Assembly (NCBI RefSeq): GCF_902706295.1
Contig: NZ_CACSJJ010000013.1
Span: forward strand, 90,139 to 154,138
Source of the DNA: Arthrobacter sp. 18067
GTDB lineage: Bacteria > Actinomycetota > Actinomycetes > Actinomycetales > Micrococcaceae
Direction: 5' to 3'
Length of the DNA stretch: 64,000 nt
Made by a program: the position numbers and the translations under genes
In this document: in pieces, positions 51,436 to 59,704 of the stretch
Layout of the letters: each line of letters starts with the position of its first letter
How positions within the stretch are numbered: the stretch's first letter is position 1
Notes under the pieces: model-generated
What the model was told of the DNA's origin: nothing
What the model saw: only the letters and a program-made list of their open reading frames with translations
Database searches by the model: none

Positions 51436-52460
51436 TACAGACTCACATCCTTGTCGCCGCCGGTGAGCCGGTTAACCACGAACACCAAGCCGGAGAAGAT
51501 CAGTGTTGCAATGGCCAGGACAACACCCATGGCGCTTGCGAGCCCGAACTGCCCCTTGCTGAAGGCAGTGAAGAACAGTTGCTGGGCCATGACCAGCGTT
51601 GAGTTGTCCGGACCACCGCCCGAGTTCAGTGCCGCCATGTAAACGAAGGCATCCAGAGCCAGGATGCCCATGTAGATGTAGGCGGTCTGGATGTTGTCGC
51701 GAATCAAAGGAATGGTGATGGACACGGCGGTACGGAAGCGACCGGCGCCATCGATCCTGGCGGCCTCGAAAAGCTCGGCGGGAATGCCCTTGATGCCTGC
51801 GACGAACAGGACCATGTAGAAACCCACAAAGCCCCAGACGATCACGAACATCGTGGCAATCATGGCGGTGTTCTTGTCACCGAGCCAGGCGAAGTCCTTG
51901 AACTGGTCAAGGCCCAGCCCCGTCAGGATGCCATTAAGCAGGCCGCCGGAGGGGTCGTAGATCTGGCCCCACATAATGCCGATGGCCACTGCCGGGATCG
52001 TGTACGGGAAGAACGACACAACACGGTAGAAGCTGGAATTCCGAAGGCCCTTGATCTGGCCTTTGCTGCTTCCACCCACGGTCACCAACGAGGCAAGCAC
52101 CAGGCTCAGGATGATGGTGATGATCGGGAGGAAGATGACCAGGAGGATGTTGTTCCCCATGGCCTTCATGAAAATGTCGTCGGTGAAGATCTTTACGTAG
52201 TTCTCGAGGCCGATGAAGTTCTGGTTGGGCGAGAAGCCCGACCAGTCCGTCAATGAGTACCCGAAAGCCTGGATGAAGGGCCAAATCACGAACAACAGGT
52301 AGATCGCCAGCGGCAGTCCGAGGAAAACCGCGAAGAAGCTGACCTTGTCCCATGTCAACGGCTTCCGCCTCCGCTTTATCACTTGCGGGGCAGCCGTCGC
52401 CGGAACGACGGCGGCCAGGCCGTCGTCGTTCCGGCTCTGCTGAGTTTTCACTGAGGTCAC
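51435..52460 (-). CDS. ngcF: Sugar ABC transporter permease, NgcF type
   Basis: The 341-residue permease has a 40-residue cytoplasmic start, six helices and the EAA loop ELFEAARIDGAGRFRTAVSITIPLI (about 232-256). A long periplasmic loop contains FSPNQNFIGLENYVKIF, common in the first permease of sugar importers. It lies between the ngcE-like and ngcG-like genes with four- and one-base overlaps, so the three are one operon. Likely substrates are N-acetylglucosamine or chitobiose, by analogy with Streptomyces NgcEFG. Confidence 0.82.
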   Translation of the reverse strand: MTSVKTQQSRNDDGLAAVVPATAAPQVIKRRRKPLTWDKVSFFAVFLGLPLAIYLLFVIWPFIQAFGYSLTDWSGFSPNQNFIGLENYVKIFTDDIFMKAMGNNILLVIFLPIITIILSLVLASLVTVGGSSKGQIKGLRNSSFYRVVSFFPYTIPAVAIGIMWGQIYDPSGGLLNGILTGLGLDQFKDFAWLGDKNTAMIATMFVIVWGFVGFYMVLFVAGIKGIPAELFEAARIDGAGRFRTAVSITIPLIRDNIQTAYIYMGILALDAFVYMAALNSGGGPDNSTLVMAQQLFFTAFSKGQFGLASAMGVVLAIATLIFSGLVFVVNRLTGGDKDVSL

Positions 52461-53866
52461 TTCACTTCGATCTTCTTGACCGAGCTGTCGTTGCGGACCT
52501 TGTCGGTGATGTTCTGCAGTGCGGAGGTCAGGGTTGCGACGTCCGACTTTCCGTCCAGGAAGCTGTTCCAGACAACCAGCTGGTCCTTGTTGGTGCCGTA
52601 GAGGTCAATGAAGTTCCAGGTGAAGATGTCATCGCCCGCGTCGCCCAGCAACTTGGTCTGCGAGACCAGCGCAGTGGAACCGAAGCCATCCGCCGGAACG
52701 GTGTCCTTGACGATGGTGGGAGCCAGCTTGGTCTTGGCGAAGTTGGTGGCCGCTTCCTTGGACAGCATGATGCGGAGCAATTCCTTGCCGCCGGCAGCGC
52801 TCTTTCCCTGTGACGGGACGATGAACGGCTCGCCGGCAGCGCTGTGGAGTGCCGAGTAAGGCTTCTTGGAGCTTGCACTCGCGGTAGGCACGGGTGCGCC
52901 CATCATGTTGAAGCCTGCCTTGGTCTGGTCCTTCATTTCGTTTTCGATCCATGAACCGGACGGGTAGAACACAGCCTCCTGGGCGTTGCTCCACTGTGCC
53001 TGCGCGGCGGTGAACTGCGTACCGGAGCCGCCTGGCTTGAAGAAGCCGGCCTTGACGATCTTGTCCAGAGCGGTAAAGACGGACTGGATGGCCGGGTGCG
53101 ACCAGGAATCCGCTGTGAGGTTTTCCAACCCGAGGCGAACGTCGTCGCCGCCTTCCTTGATAGCGGAGGCGATCGCCATTTCCTGGTAGTACGTAGCGGC
53201 TTCCTTGCCCCAAACGAACAGGTACTTGCCCTTGGCCTTCGCCTGCTCGCCCAATGTGTACATTTCGTCCCAGGTCTTGGGAACGGTCCAGCCGTTCTCC
53301 TTGAGGAGGGAATCCGAGTACCACATTGCATAGACGGTCAGCACGTAGTTCAGGGCGGCAAGCTTGCCATCGAACGTGCCTGGAGCCAGTACGCCGGTGT
53401 ACAGGGTGTCCTTGATGACCTTGCCCTCGAGGTTCTTGGCCTCCACGAGCGGCGTGAGGTCCTCGAGCTGGGCGAGGATGGTGCTGAAGCCAATGGCCTT
53501 GGCACCGGAGTTGTCGATCAGGTCCGGCGGGTTGCCACCCACGAAGCGCGGCTGGAGCTCCTGGGCGATGTCCGTGGACGGGGAAATCTTGGCAGTGGAA
53601 CCCTCGTGCGTCTTCTCGAAGATCTTGCCCGCGAACTCGACGTAGTCGATGCCGTAGCCACCCTTGAAGATCACGGCGTCGATGGTGGCCTTGTCCGCCA
53701 TGCCGAACGGGTTGGTATCGGAGACAGTGCCTGTGGGGCCGGTGGTAGTGGTGCCGCCACCTGCGGCACATGAAGCAATGGTTCCCCCCATGGGCACGAG
53801 CACGGCTGCAGCGAGTGCTCCACGCAGGAATCCACGGCGACCGACGGACTGGTGCTGAACGTTCAT
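52457..53866 (-). CDS. ngcE: N-acetylglucosamine/diacetylchitobiose-type ABC binding lipoprotein, NgcE-like
   Basis: The 469-residue binding protein starts MNVQHQSVGRRGFLRGALAA, a twin-arginine-like signal followed by the lipobox ASC at about residue 33. TVSDTNPFGM and AVIFKGGYGIDYVEF follow, the features I recall from Streptomyces NgcE. The start at 53866 has GGAGGG eight bases upstream; the longer open frame is unsupported. It captures amino sugar outside the cell for NgcFG. A perfect inverted repeat lies upstream (53984-54019). Confidence 0.82.
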   Translation of the reverse strand: MNVQHQSVGRRGFLRGALAAAVLVPMGGTIASCAAGGGTTTTGPTGTVSDTNPFGMADKATIDAVIFKGGYGIDYVEFAGKIFEKTHEGSTAKISPSTDIAQELQPRFVGGNPPDLIDNSGAKAIGFSTILAQLEDLTPLVEAKNLEGKVIKDTLYTGVLAPGTFDGKLAALNYVLTVYAMWYSDSLLKENGWTVPKTWDEMYTLGEQAKAKGKYLFVWGKEAATYYQEMAIASAIKEGGDDVRLGLENLTADSWSHPAIQSVFTALDKIVKAGFFKPGGSGTQFTAAQAQWSNAQEAVFYPSGSWIENEMKDQTKAGFNMMGAPVPTASASSKKPYSALHSAAGEPFIVPSQGKSAAGGKELLRIMLSKEAATNFAKTKLAPTIVKDTVPADGFGSTALVSQTKLLGDAGDDIFTWNFIDLYGTNKDQLVVWNSFLDGKSDVATLTSALQNITDKVRNDSSVKKIEVK

Positions 53867-53983
53867 TTCTAAACCCTCCAGTGACTCGTAGTGTCGACTG
53901 TTGCGGCGGGAAAGCCGTTCAGTCAGACAGTCTGGGTTGGCGCTCTGGCAGCACCAACCTTCTGTGACATAATTCACCACGAA

Positions 53984-54019
53984 TGATCGAAAATCAATAT
54001 TTCGCGGCAGTTTCGATCA
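53984..54019. promoter_or_regulatory. Operator-like inverted repeat upstream of the ngcEFG-type operon
   Basis: TGATCGAAA (53984-53992) and TTTCGATCA (54011-54019) form a perfect 9-bp inverted repeat with 18 bases between. A further TTTCG at 54000 lies 11 bp before the second arm. The layout suggests cooperative binding of a DeoR- or GntR-like repressor. It does not match the DasR consensus I recall. Confidence 0.5.
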
Positions 54020-54042
54020 ACATTTGTCAAAGCGTGATCTTT

Positions 54043-54309
54043 CTACGGACCTTCGGCGAGGGCCTTTCCGCACTCAGTGATGGATTCCCGGGCCGAGGCC
54101 TTTTGCCGCTCAGATCCCTGTCGTTCCGACCATTGTTCGGCTAATTGGAACTCCACCATGGCTTCCGTGAGCCGCTTTTTACCGCCAAGAAACGTGCGGA
54201 GGCTAACGTGCAAAGCAATCATCCGGGCCTTGGTTCGATCATCATGGGCGGTAGAGGCATTTTCGAGGGCGATGGAGCGCATGTGGAGTTGCGTTTTCTG
54301 ATCCAGCAT
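54043..54309 (-). CDS. Small hypothetical protein
   Basis: The 88-residue charged, alpha-helical protein starts MLDQKTQLHMRSIALENAS. CAGGAG lies seven to eight bases before the ATG at 54309. It has no signal peptide, membrane helix or motif I recognise. It sits alone between the binding-protein promoter and the MmcQ/YjbR gene. Codon use is less typical than in neighbouring genes, so it may be a recent or non-conserved gene. Confidence 0.45.
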   Translation of the reverse strand: MLDQKTQLHMRSIALENASTAHDDRTKARMIALHVSLRTFLGGKKRLTEAMVEFQLAEQWSERQGSERQKASARESITECGKALAEGP

Positions 54310-54406
54310 CAAACCGCTCCTGACCAGCGCTGTGACTGAGGTCCTTAGGTATGCAGTATCAATCTAGTCCCATGTCAGCGCCGTGGGGAGTGTGCTCGCG
54401 GGCGTG

Positions 54407-54817
54407 TCAGCTGCCGCGCGGATTGGCGAGCCTGGCCCAGCCCAATTGCTCCTGCTGCTTGCGGCTCAGGGTGGCAACAACAAGGTCGTAGGAGTCCTCC
54501 ACCATGTCCCTGACCATGTCATCGGAGAGTGCCCCATCCAGCCGGACACCGTTCCAGTGGGTCTTGTTCATGTGCCAGGCACCAGTGATTTCGGGGTTTG
54601 CGGCCCTGAGCTGTTCAGCCAACGCGGGCTCACATTTGAGGCTCACGGACCAGTTGTCCGGGTCCATCGAGGACAGGGCGAACATCTTTGCCTCGTGCCG
54701 GGTTCCACCCGCGACGGCGGCACGCACCTTGAAGACGGATGTCTCGGGACCGAAGGGGAAGTCTTCGAAAGCGCCGGGAAAGCCCAGGCAGATTTCGCGG
54801 AGGCGGGAAACGTCCAT
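54407..54817 (-). CDS. MmcQ/YjbR-family protein
   Basis: The 136-residue protein has the YjbR/MmcQ pattern: LREICLGFPGAFEDFPFGPETSVFKV near the start, VSLKCEPALAEQLR (about 58-71), and PEITGAWHMNKTHWNGVRL (about 75-93). The family has a CyaY-like fold and is loosely called DNA-binding; its biological role is open. It lies nine bases after the polysaccharide deacetylase gene and may be co-transcribed with it. Confidence 0.85.
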   Translation of the reverse strand: MDVSRLREICLGFPGAFEDFPFGPETSVFKVRAAVAGGTRHEAKMFALSSMDPDNWSVSLKCEPALAEQLRAANPEITGAWHMNKTHWNGVRLDGALSDDMVRDMVEDSYDLVVATLSRKQQEQLGWARLANPRGS

Positions 54818-54826
54818 GCAGCGAGC

Positions 54827-55708
54827 TTACGCAACGCCCAGGAAGTCCTCCAGCAGCACTACTTCGAGCCCCGCAGCCAACTGGGCCGCGCGGAACGCAG
54901 CGAGGTCCGCCGCGAACTCGGCACGGAAATGCATGAGCACGATGTCACCCGGGCGCAGCGAGTTACCCACCTGGTAGTCCATCTTTCCGGCGTTTGCCTT
55001 GGCTTCCCACGTGACGATCGCCTTCATGCCTGCGTCTGCCACAGCCTTGCGCATCACGTTGGAGTAGGCGCCTCCCGGAGGACGGAAAAGCGTGGGTCGG
55101 CGGCCGTAGTGCTGAAACGCGTACTCCTGCATTCCCACCATGTCGTTCGCCTGCTGCTGGTATCCCCACTGCCGCACCATGTTGATGTTGTGCGTTACCG
55201 TATGGTTTTCGATCAGGCTGCCTTGGGCCTTGAACGCATTAAAGAAGGCCGGGTTGTCGGCGACTGTGTCCTTGGTGAGGAAGAGCGATGCCGGGTAGTC
55301 GTACTCGGCCATGAGCTTGATCGATTCCGGCGTCTTGATGTTGCCGTCATCGATGGTCAGGAACACCACGGGATGCTGGGTCTCGATCTTGGTGATGACC
55401 GGAGCCAATCCGCCAACGATCGGCGGCAGCTGGTAGTCCGGAATGAACGTTTTCCGAATCCGCTTGGTGGCCGTAGGGGTCGGCGCCTGTGAAGCGGACG
55501 ACGTCGGAATCTCGCCTCCGACAGCCAGCGCACCGTTCGGCCCCGGCACCTCCGTCGACCCGGCAGCGCCGCTGGGCGTCAGCGCCGGCGTCGAACTTTC
55601 CGCTGCTGTGCAAGCCGTTAAGCCGGCAACCACGGAAGCGCCAAGAATACTGAAGGCGGCCCGTCTGCTGGGAGTGGAAAATGGCACCGCAGAATGGCCG
55701 CCGAACAT
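54827..55708 (-). CDS. Exported polysaccharide deacetylase (NodB domain) lipoprotein
   Basis: The 293-residue protein has a basic/hydrophobic start ending in a lipobox-like GLTAC (Cys about 33), a Thr/Ser/Pro linker, and a NodB domain from about residue 110. The domain carries TIDDGN, ENHTVTHN (metal His pair), FRPPGGAYS and LMHFRAE. It removes acetyl groups from a cell-wall or extracellular glycan. The metal triad looks complete: Asp in TIDDGN and two His. MmcQ-type gene follows. Its substrate could be peptidoglycan or an amino-sugar polymer. Confidence 0.85.
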   Translation of the reverse strand: MFGGHSAVPFSTPSRRAAFSILGASVVAGLTACTAAESSTPALTPSGAAGSTEVPGPNGALAVGGEIPTSSASQAPTPTATKRIRKTFIPDYQLPPIVGGLAPVITKIETQHPVVFLTIDDGNIKTPESIKLMAEYDYPASLFLTKDTVADNPAFFNAFKAQGSLIENHTVTHNINMVRQWGYQQQANDMVGMQEYAFQHYGRRPTLFRPPGGAYSNVMRKAVADAGMKAIVTWEAKANAGKMDYQVGNSLRPGDIVLMHFRAEFAADLAAFRAAQLAAGLEVVLLEDFLGVA

Positions 55709-55759
55709 GGCTGTCCCCCAAGACTCAAGAAATGATTCAGCTGAAATCTAGCAGAGGAA

Positions 55760-56185
55760 TCACAGGCCGTAGTGCCAGCCTTCGCGCGCCGGGCAAGAAT
55801 TCACTACGACGTCGAGTCCAGCGTCCTTGGCGCGCTGCGTGGCTTCGTCGTCGAACACACCGAGCTGGAGCCATACTGCTTTGGCGCCGATCGCAATGGC
55901 CTGGTCGATCACGGCACCGACTCGCTGGGAGTTAACGAAGCAGTCCACGACGTCAATGGGGTGCCTCGCCTCCGGAATATCGGCCAGGGTCTTGTACCCC
56001 TTCTCGCCGTGCACGTCCTCGCCCTTGAGGTTGACCGGGATGATCTCCATGCCCATGGTGTCCCGGACATAGAGCGAGACGTCGTAGGCCGAGCGCCACT
56101 GGTTGGTGCTGAGGCCCACGACGGCCCATGTGCCTTTTGTTCGCATCAACCGCTCGACGACGGCCGGATCGTTGACATGCATCAT
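55760..56185 (-). CDS. CoA-binding domain protein (YccU-like)
   Basis: The 141-residue single-domain protein has a Rossmann-type CoA-binding fold: GTWAVVGLSTNQWRSAY (about 18-34), IIPVNLKGEDVHGEKGYKTL, IDVVDCFVNSQRVG, and AIGAKAVWLQLGVFDDEA. It is a relative of the protein at 61068, which ends the sulfur operon. Relatives bind CoA and have no known catalytic role. It is divergent from the acetyl-CoA synthetase operon, 217 bp away. Confidence 0.85.
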   Translation of the reverse strand: MMHVNDPAVVERLMRTKGTWAVVGLSTNQWRSAYDVSLYVRDTMGMEIIPVNLKGEDVHGEKGYKTLADIPEARHPIDVVDCFVNSQRVGAVIDQAIAIGAKAVWLQLGVFDDEATQRAKDAGLDVVVNSCPAREGWHYGL

Positions 56186-56328
56186 GAGCCAAGCCTACTC
56201 CCGCCCTTCCAGGAGCGGCTTTGCCGAATAATCTGCATCTTTCGCTGCTCGACTCTCCTTAGTAGCGAATATTACGCATGGCGTCTGCCCAATTTTGAGC
56301 CAAATGAACGATCAGCTTTAGTAAAGAA

Positions 56329-56362
56329 CGACCATCCCAGCGAACCAGAGGGCGACCATCCC
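56329..56362 (+). promoter_or_regulatory. CGACCATCCC direct repeat upstream of the sulfur operon
   Basis: CGACCATCCC occurs at 56329-56338 and again at 56353-56362, a 24-bp period, 40-75 bp before the synthetase start. It may be a regulator-binding site. The rest of the 217-bp gap shows no recognisable sulfur or SAM riboswitch. Confidence 0.4.
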
Positions 56363-56402
56363 TTGTATCGCACTGCGCCAATTCCAGGCATGGAGATTTC
56401 GC

Positions 56403-58517
56403 ATGACTTCTGCCGTACCCAAAATTTCACACACCACTTCGGACGCGACGGCCTCTGAAGCAGGGCTGCTTGACGCGCCCGCCTCCCTTCACGGCTCATC
56501 GGGATGGTCCTCGACTGAGCCCACGGACGGCGCAGTGCACGGCGCTGATTTCGGCGGACGGGCGCGTCACAGCGGTTTCGATGAGACCGGTTCCGCAGTG
56601 GGTTTCTGGGAAGAACAAGCCCGGCGGCTGCACTGGGCGGCGCCGTGGCATACCGCCCACAGTTGGCAAGCCACTGACGTTGAAGCGGGTCGCGGCCCGG
56701 ACATTAGGTGGTTCGACGGCGGCAAACTGAACGTCGCGTACAACTGCGTGGACCGGCACGTGCTTGCCGGCAAGGGTGACAAAGTGGCCCTGTACTTCGA
56801 GGGCGAGCCGGGTGACCGCCGGGCCATCACCTACGCAGAGCTCCAACGCGAGGTGTCCAAGGCCGCGAATGCGCTTCTGGCCCTTGGGATCACCCAGGGC
56901 GACCGCGTGGTCATCTACCTTCCGGTGATTCCCGAAACTGTGATCGTGACGCTTGCCGTGGCCCGCATCGGCGCTATCCACTCATTGGTTTTCGGCGGCT
57001 TCTCGGCCGAGGCGCTCCGTTTCCGGGTGGAGGACACGCAGGCGAAGCTCCTGGTTACTACGGATGGGCAGTTCCGGCGCGGGGTGGCTGTGCCCGTCAA
57101 GGACAACGCCGATGCCGCGGTTGCCGGCCACAACGACATCGAGCGCGTGCTGGTCATCAACAGGACTACTCCTGCCGAGGATTTGGCCAGCGTGAACATG
57201 CGGGAAGGCCGTGACGTCTGGTGGCACGATGTCGTGGACGCTGCCTCCGACGTGCACGAGCCTCAAGCTTTCGATGCAGAGACTCCCCTATTCATCATGT
57301 ACACCTCTGGAACCACGGGTAAGCCGAAGGGCTTGGTCCACACCTCAGGCGGTTACCTCACGCAGGCCTCGTGGAGCTTCGAGTACCTGTTCAGCAACCC
57401 GGACCCCTCGTTGCGGGAAAGCGACGTGCATTGGTGCACCGCTGACCTCGCGTGGGTCACGGCCCACACCTACGAGATCTATGGGCCGCTCTCCAACGGC
57501 GTCACCCAGGTGATCTTCGAGGGCACGCCCAACACCCCGCATCCGGGCCGGCACTTCGAGATCATCGAACGCTACAAGGTCACCCAGTACTACACCGCGC
57601 CCACCCTGGTCCGCTCCCTCATGGGTTGGTTCCCCGACGGCGTGCCGGAGAGCTACGACTTCTCCTCCATCCGGCTCCTCGGCACAGTGGGCGAGGCCGT
57701 AAACCCCGAGGCATGGCGCTGGCTGCGCGATAACATCGGCGGCGGCACGGCTCCCATGGTTGACACCTGGTGGCAGTCGGAAACGGGTGCCACCATCATG
57801 TCGCCGGCTCCCACGGACACGCAGTTCAAGCCGGGCTGCGCGGCCCGACCGCTGCCCGGCGTGAGCACACGGGTAGTGGACCAGACCGGCGCTCTTTCGG
57901 AGCCCGGCGTGCAGGGCTTCATCGTGGTGGACCGTCCCGGCCCGGCCATCGCCCGCACTGTGTGGGGCAACCCGCGGCGGTACTTTGATTCCTATTGGAG
58001 CCAGTACGCGGAGCAGGGCTGGTTCCTTGCCGGCGACGGCGCCAAATACGACTCCGACGGCGACATCTGGATCCTTGGGCGCGTGGACGACACCCTCAAC
58101 GTCTCAGGCCACTTGCTGTCCACCATCGAAATCGAGTCTGCGCTGGTTTCACACCCGGACGTGGTGGAGGCCGGAGTCTGTCCGGTGGCCGATCCCACCA
58201 CCGGGCACGCAGTGGTCGCGTTCGTCGTCCTTCGCGGCGACGCTCGCAATGACGCCTCCGGCGGGTCAACTGCGGAAGTGACCAACAGCCTTCGCAACCA
58301 CGTTGCCAAGGAGATCGGCCCCATCGCCAAGCCGCGCGACGTCGTCGTGGTGGCCGACGTACCAAAGACGCGCAGCGGCAAGATCATGCGCCGTCTGTTG
58401 ACCCAGCTTTTCGAGGGAACCGCCCTGGGCGATACCACCTCACTCCAAAACGAACCGGCGATTGCCGGCATCCAGGACGTCCTGCGCGAGCGGGCCCTAG
58501 TAAAGGAAAATTCATGA
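56403..58517 (+). CDS. Acetyl-CoA synthetase (AMP-forming acetate-CoA ligase family)
   Basis: The 704-residue enzyme has the adenylation motifs: YTSGTTGKPKGLVHT (about 300-314), TWWQSETGATI with the Trp that limits the pocket to acetate in Acs, DGDIWILGRVDDTLNVSGH (hinge Asp) and PKTRSGKIMRRLL with the catalytic/regulatory Lys. It has an N-terminal extension of about 50 residues compared with typical Acs. The ATG at 56403 follows GGAG. It is the first gene of an operon with SfnG-like, MetY and CoA-binding genes, so it may recycle acetate from MetY. Propionate cannot be excluded. Confidence 0.88.
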   Translation: MTSAVPKISHTTSDATASEAGLLDAPASLHGSSGWSSTEPTDGAVHGADFGGRARHSGFDETGSAVGFWEEQARRLHWAAPWHTAHSWQATDVEAGRGPDIRWFDGGKLNVAYNCVDRHVLAGKGDKVALYFEGEPGDRRAITYAELQREVSKAANALLALGITQGDRVVIYLPVIPETVIVTLAVARIGAIHSLVFGGFSAEALRFRVEDTQAKLLVTTDGQFRRGVAVPVKDNADAAVAGHNDIERVLVINRTTPAEDLASVNMREGRDVWWHDVVDAASDVHEPQAFDAETPLFIMYTSGTTGKPKGLVHTSGGYLTQASWSFEYLFSNPDPSLRESDVHWCTADLAWVTAHTYEIYGPLSNGVTQVIFEGTPNTPHPGRHFEIIERYKVTQYYTAPTLVRSLMGWFPDGVPESYDFSSIRLLGTVGEAVNPEAWRWLRDNIGGGTAPMVDTWWQSETGATIMSPAPTDTQFKPGCAARPLPGVSTRVVDQTGALSEPGVQGFIVVDRPGPAIARTVWGNPRRYFDSYWSQYAEQGWFLAGDGAKYDSDGDIWILGRVDDTLNVSGHLLSTIEIESALVSHPDVVEAGVCPVADPTTGHAVVAFVVLRGDARNDASGGSTAEVTNSLRNHVAKEIGPIAKPRDVVVVADVPKTRSGKIMRRLLTQLFEGTALGDTTSLQNEPAIAGIQDVLRERALVKENS

Positions 58518-59704
58518 CCGAGATCAGCAATGTCGCCCGACTCTCCGAGCCGCTCAAGTTCGCCTACTGGGTTCCCAACGTGTCCGGCGGCCTGGTGGTG
58601 TCCACCATCGAGCAGCGCACCGGCTGGGACTTCGACTACAACAAGAAGCTTGCCCGGATCGCGGAGAACTCAGGCTTCGAATATGCCTTGACCCAGACCC
58701 GCTACGCCGCATCCTACGGTGCGGATAAGCAGCACGAAGCGACGTCGTTCAGCCTGGCACTCCTCGCAGCGACCGAGCGCCTCAAGGTCATCGCCGCCGT
58801 CCACCCGGGCATGTGGCACCCCGGCGTCCTGGCGAAATTCATCATCACCGCGGACCACATCTCCAACGGCCGCGCAGCCGTCAACATCGTCTCGGGCTGG
58901 CTCAAGAGCGAGTTCACCAACTTCGGCCTCGAATGGCTCGAACACGATGAGCGCTACGTCCGCACCGAAGAATTCATCAGGGTCCTCCGCGGCCTGTGGA
59001 CCGAGCAGGGCTACAGCCAGGATGGCAAGTACTACAACATCACCGACTTCACCCTGAACCCGGCGCCCGTCGACATGCCCGGGCGCGCGCACCCGGAAGT
59101 TTTCTTCGGTGGAAACTCGACGGCGGCACAGGCTACCGCGGGCCGCGTCGCCGACTGGTACTTCTCCAACGGCAAGGACCTGGAGGGCTTCAAGGAGAAC
59201 ATCGCCGGCGTCGTGGCCGCTTCCGGCGAGTCGAAGCGCGGGACCGAGGGATCGCTGTCCTTGCCGAAGTTTGGACTCAACGGCTTTGTGATTGCCCGCG
59301 ACTCGGAGAAGGAAGCACGCGACACCCTCCGCGAGATCGTGGAAAAGGCTCACAAGCCCGCAGTCCAGGGCTTCCGGGACGCCGTGCAGGAAGCCGGTGC
59401 CTCCACGAAGGACGGCAAGGGCATGTGGGCGGACTCCACGTTCGAGGACTTGGTCCAGTACAACGACGGTTTCAAGACCCAGCTGATCGGCACTCCGGAA
59501 CAGATCGCCGAGCGGATCGTGGAGTACAAGAAGATCGGCGTGAACCTGTTCCTCACCGGGTACCTGCACTTCCAGGAAGAGATCGCTGCGTTCGGCCAGG
59601 ACGTCCTGCCGATCGTCCGCGAACTCGAAGCTGACCTTGCCCGCAAGAACGGCACCGAGCTGGACCTCTCCTCCACACCCGTCGCCGAGTCGGTGGCCGT
59701 CTGA
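58514..59704 (+). CDS. LLM-class FMN-dependent monooxygenase, SfnG-like (dimethylsulfone monooxygenase)
   Basis: The 396-residue luciferase-like enzyme starts with LKFAYWVPNVSGGLVVSTIEQRTGWD, the context of SfnG, and has SGWLKSEFTNFG, HPEVFFGGNSTAA and GTPEQIAERI motifs of the FMNH2-dependent family. SfnG converts dimethylsulfone to methanesulfinate under sulfur limitation. Its coding start overlaps the synthetase stop by four bases. It abuts metY, which supports a role in sulfur scavenging. Other methyl sulfones or sulfonates are possible substrates. Confidence 0.75.
   Translation: MTEISNVARLSEPLKFAYWVPNVSGGLVVSTIEQRTGWDFDYNKKLARIAENSGFEYALTQTRYAASYGADKQHEATSFSLALLAATERLKVIAAVHPGMWHPGVLAKFIITADHISNGRAAVNIVSGWLKSEFTNFGLEWLEHDERYVRTEEFIRVLRGLWTEQGYSQDGKYYNITDFTLNPAPVDMPGRAHPEVFFGGNSTAAQATAGRVADWYFSNGKDLEGFKENIAGVVAASGESKRGTEGSLSLPKFGLNGFVIARDSEKEARDTLREIVEKAHKPAVQGFRDAVQEAGASTKDGKGMWADSTFEDLVQYNDGFKTQLIGTPEQIAERIVEYKKIGVNLFLTGYLHFQEEIAAFGQDVLPIVRELEADLARKNGTELDLSSTPVAESVAV

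Noticed and set aside
56186..56402. SAM or other sulfur riboswitch before the synthetase operon
   Set aside because: I could not fold a known SAM aptamer; only a short direct repeat is evident.
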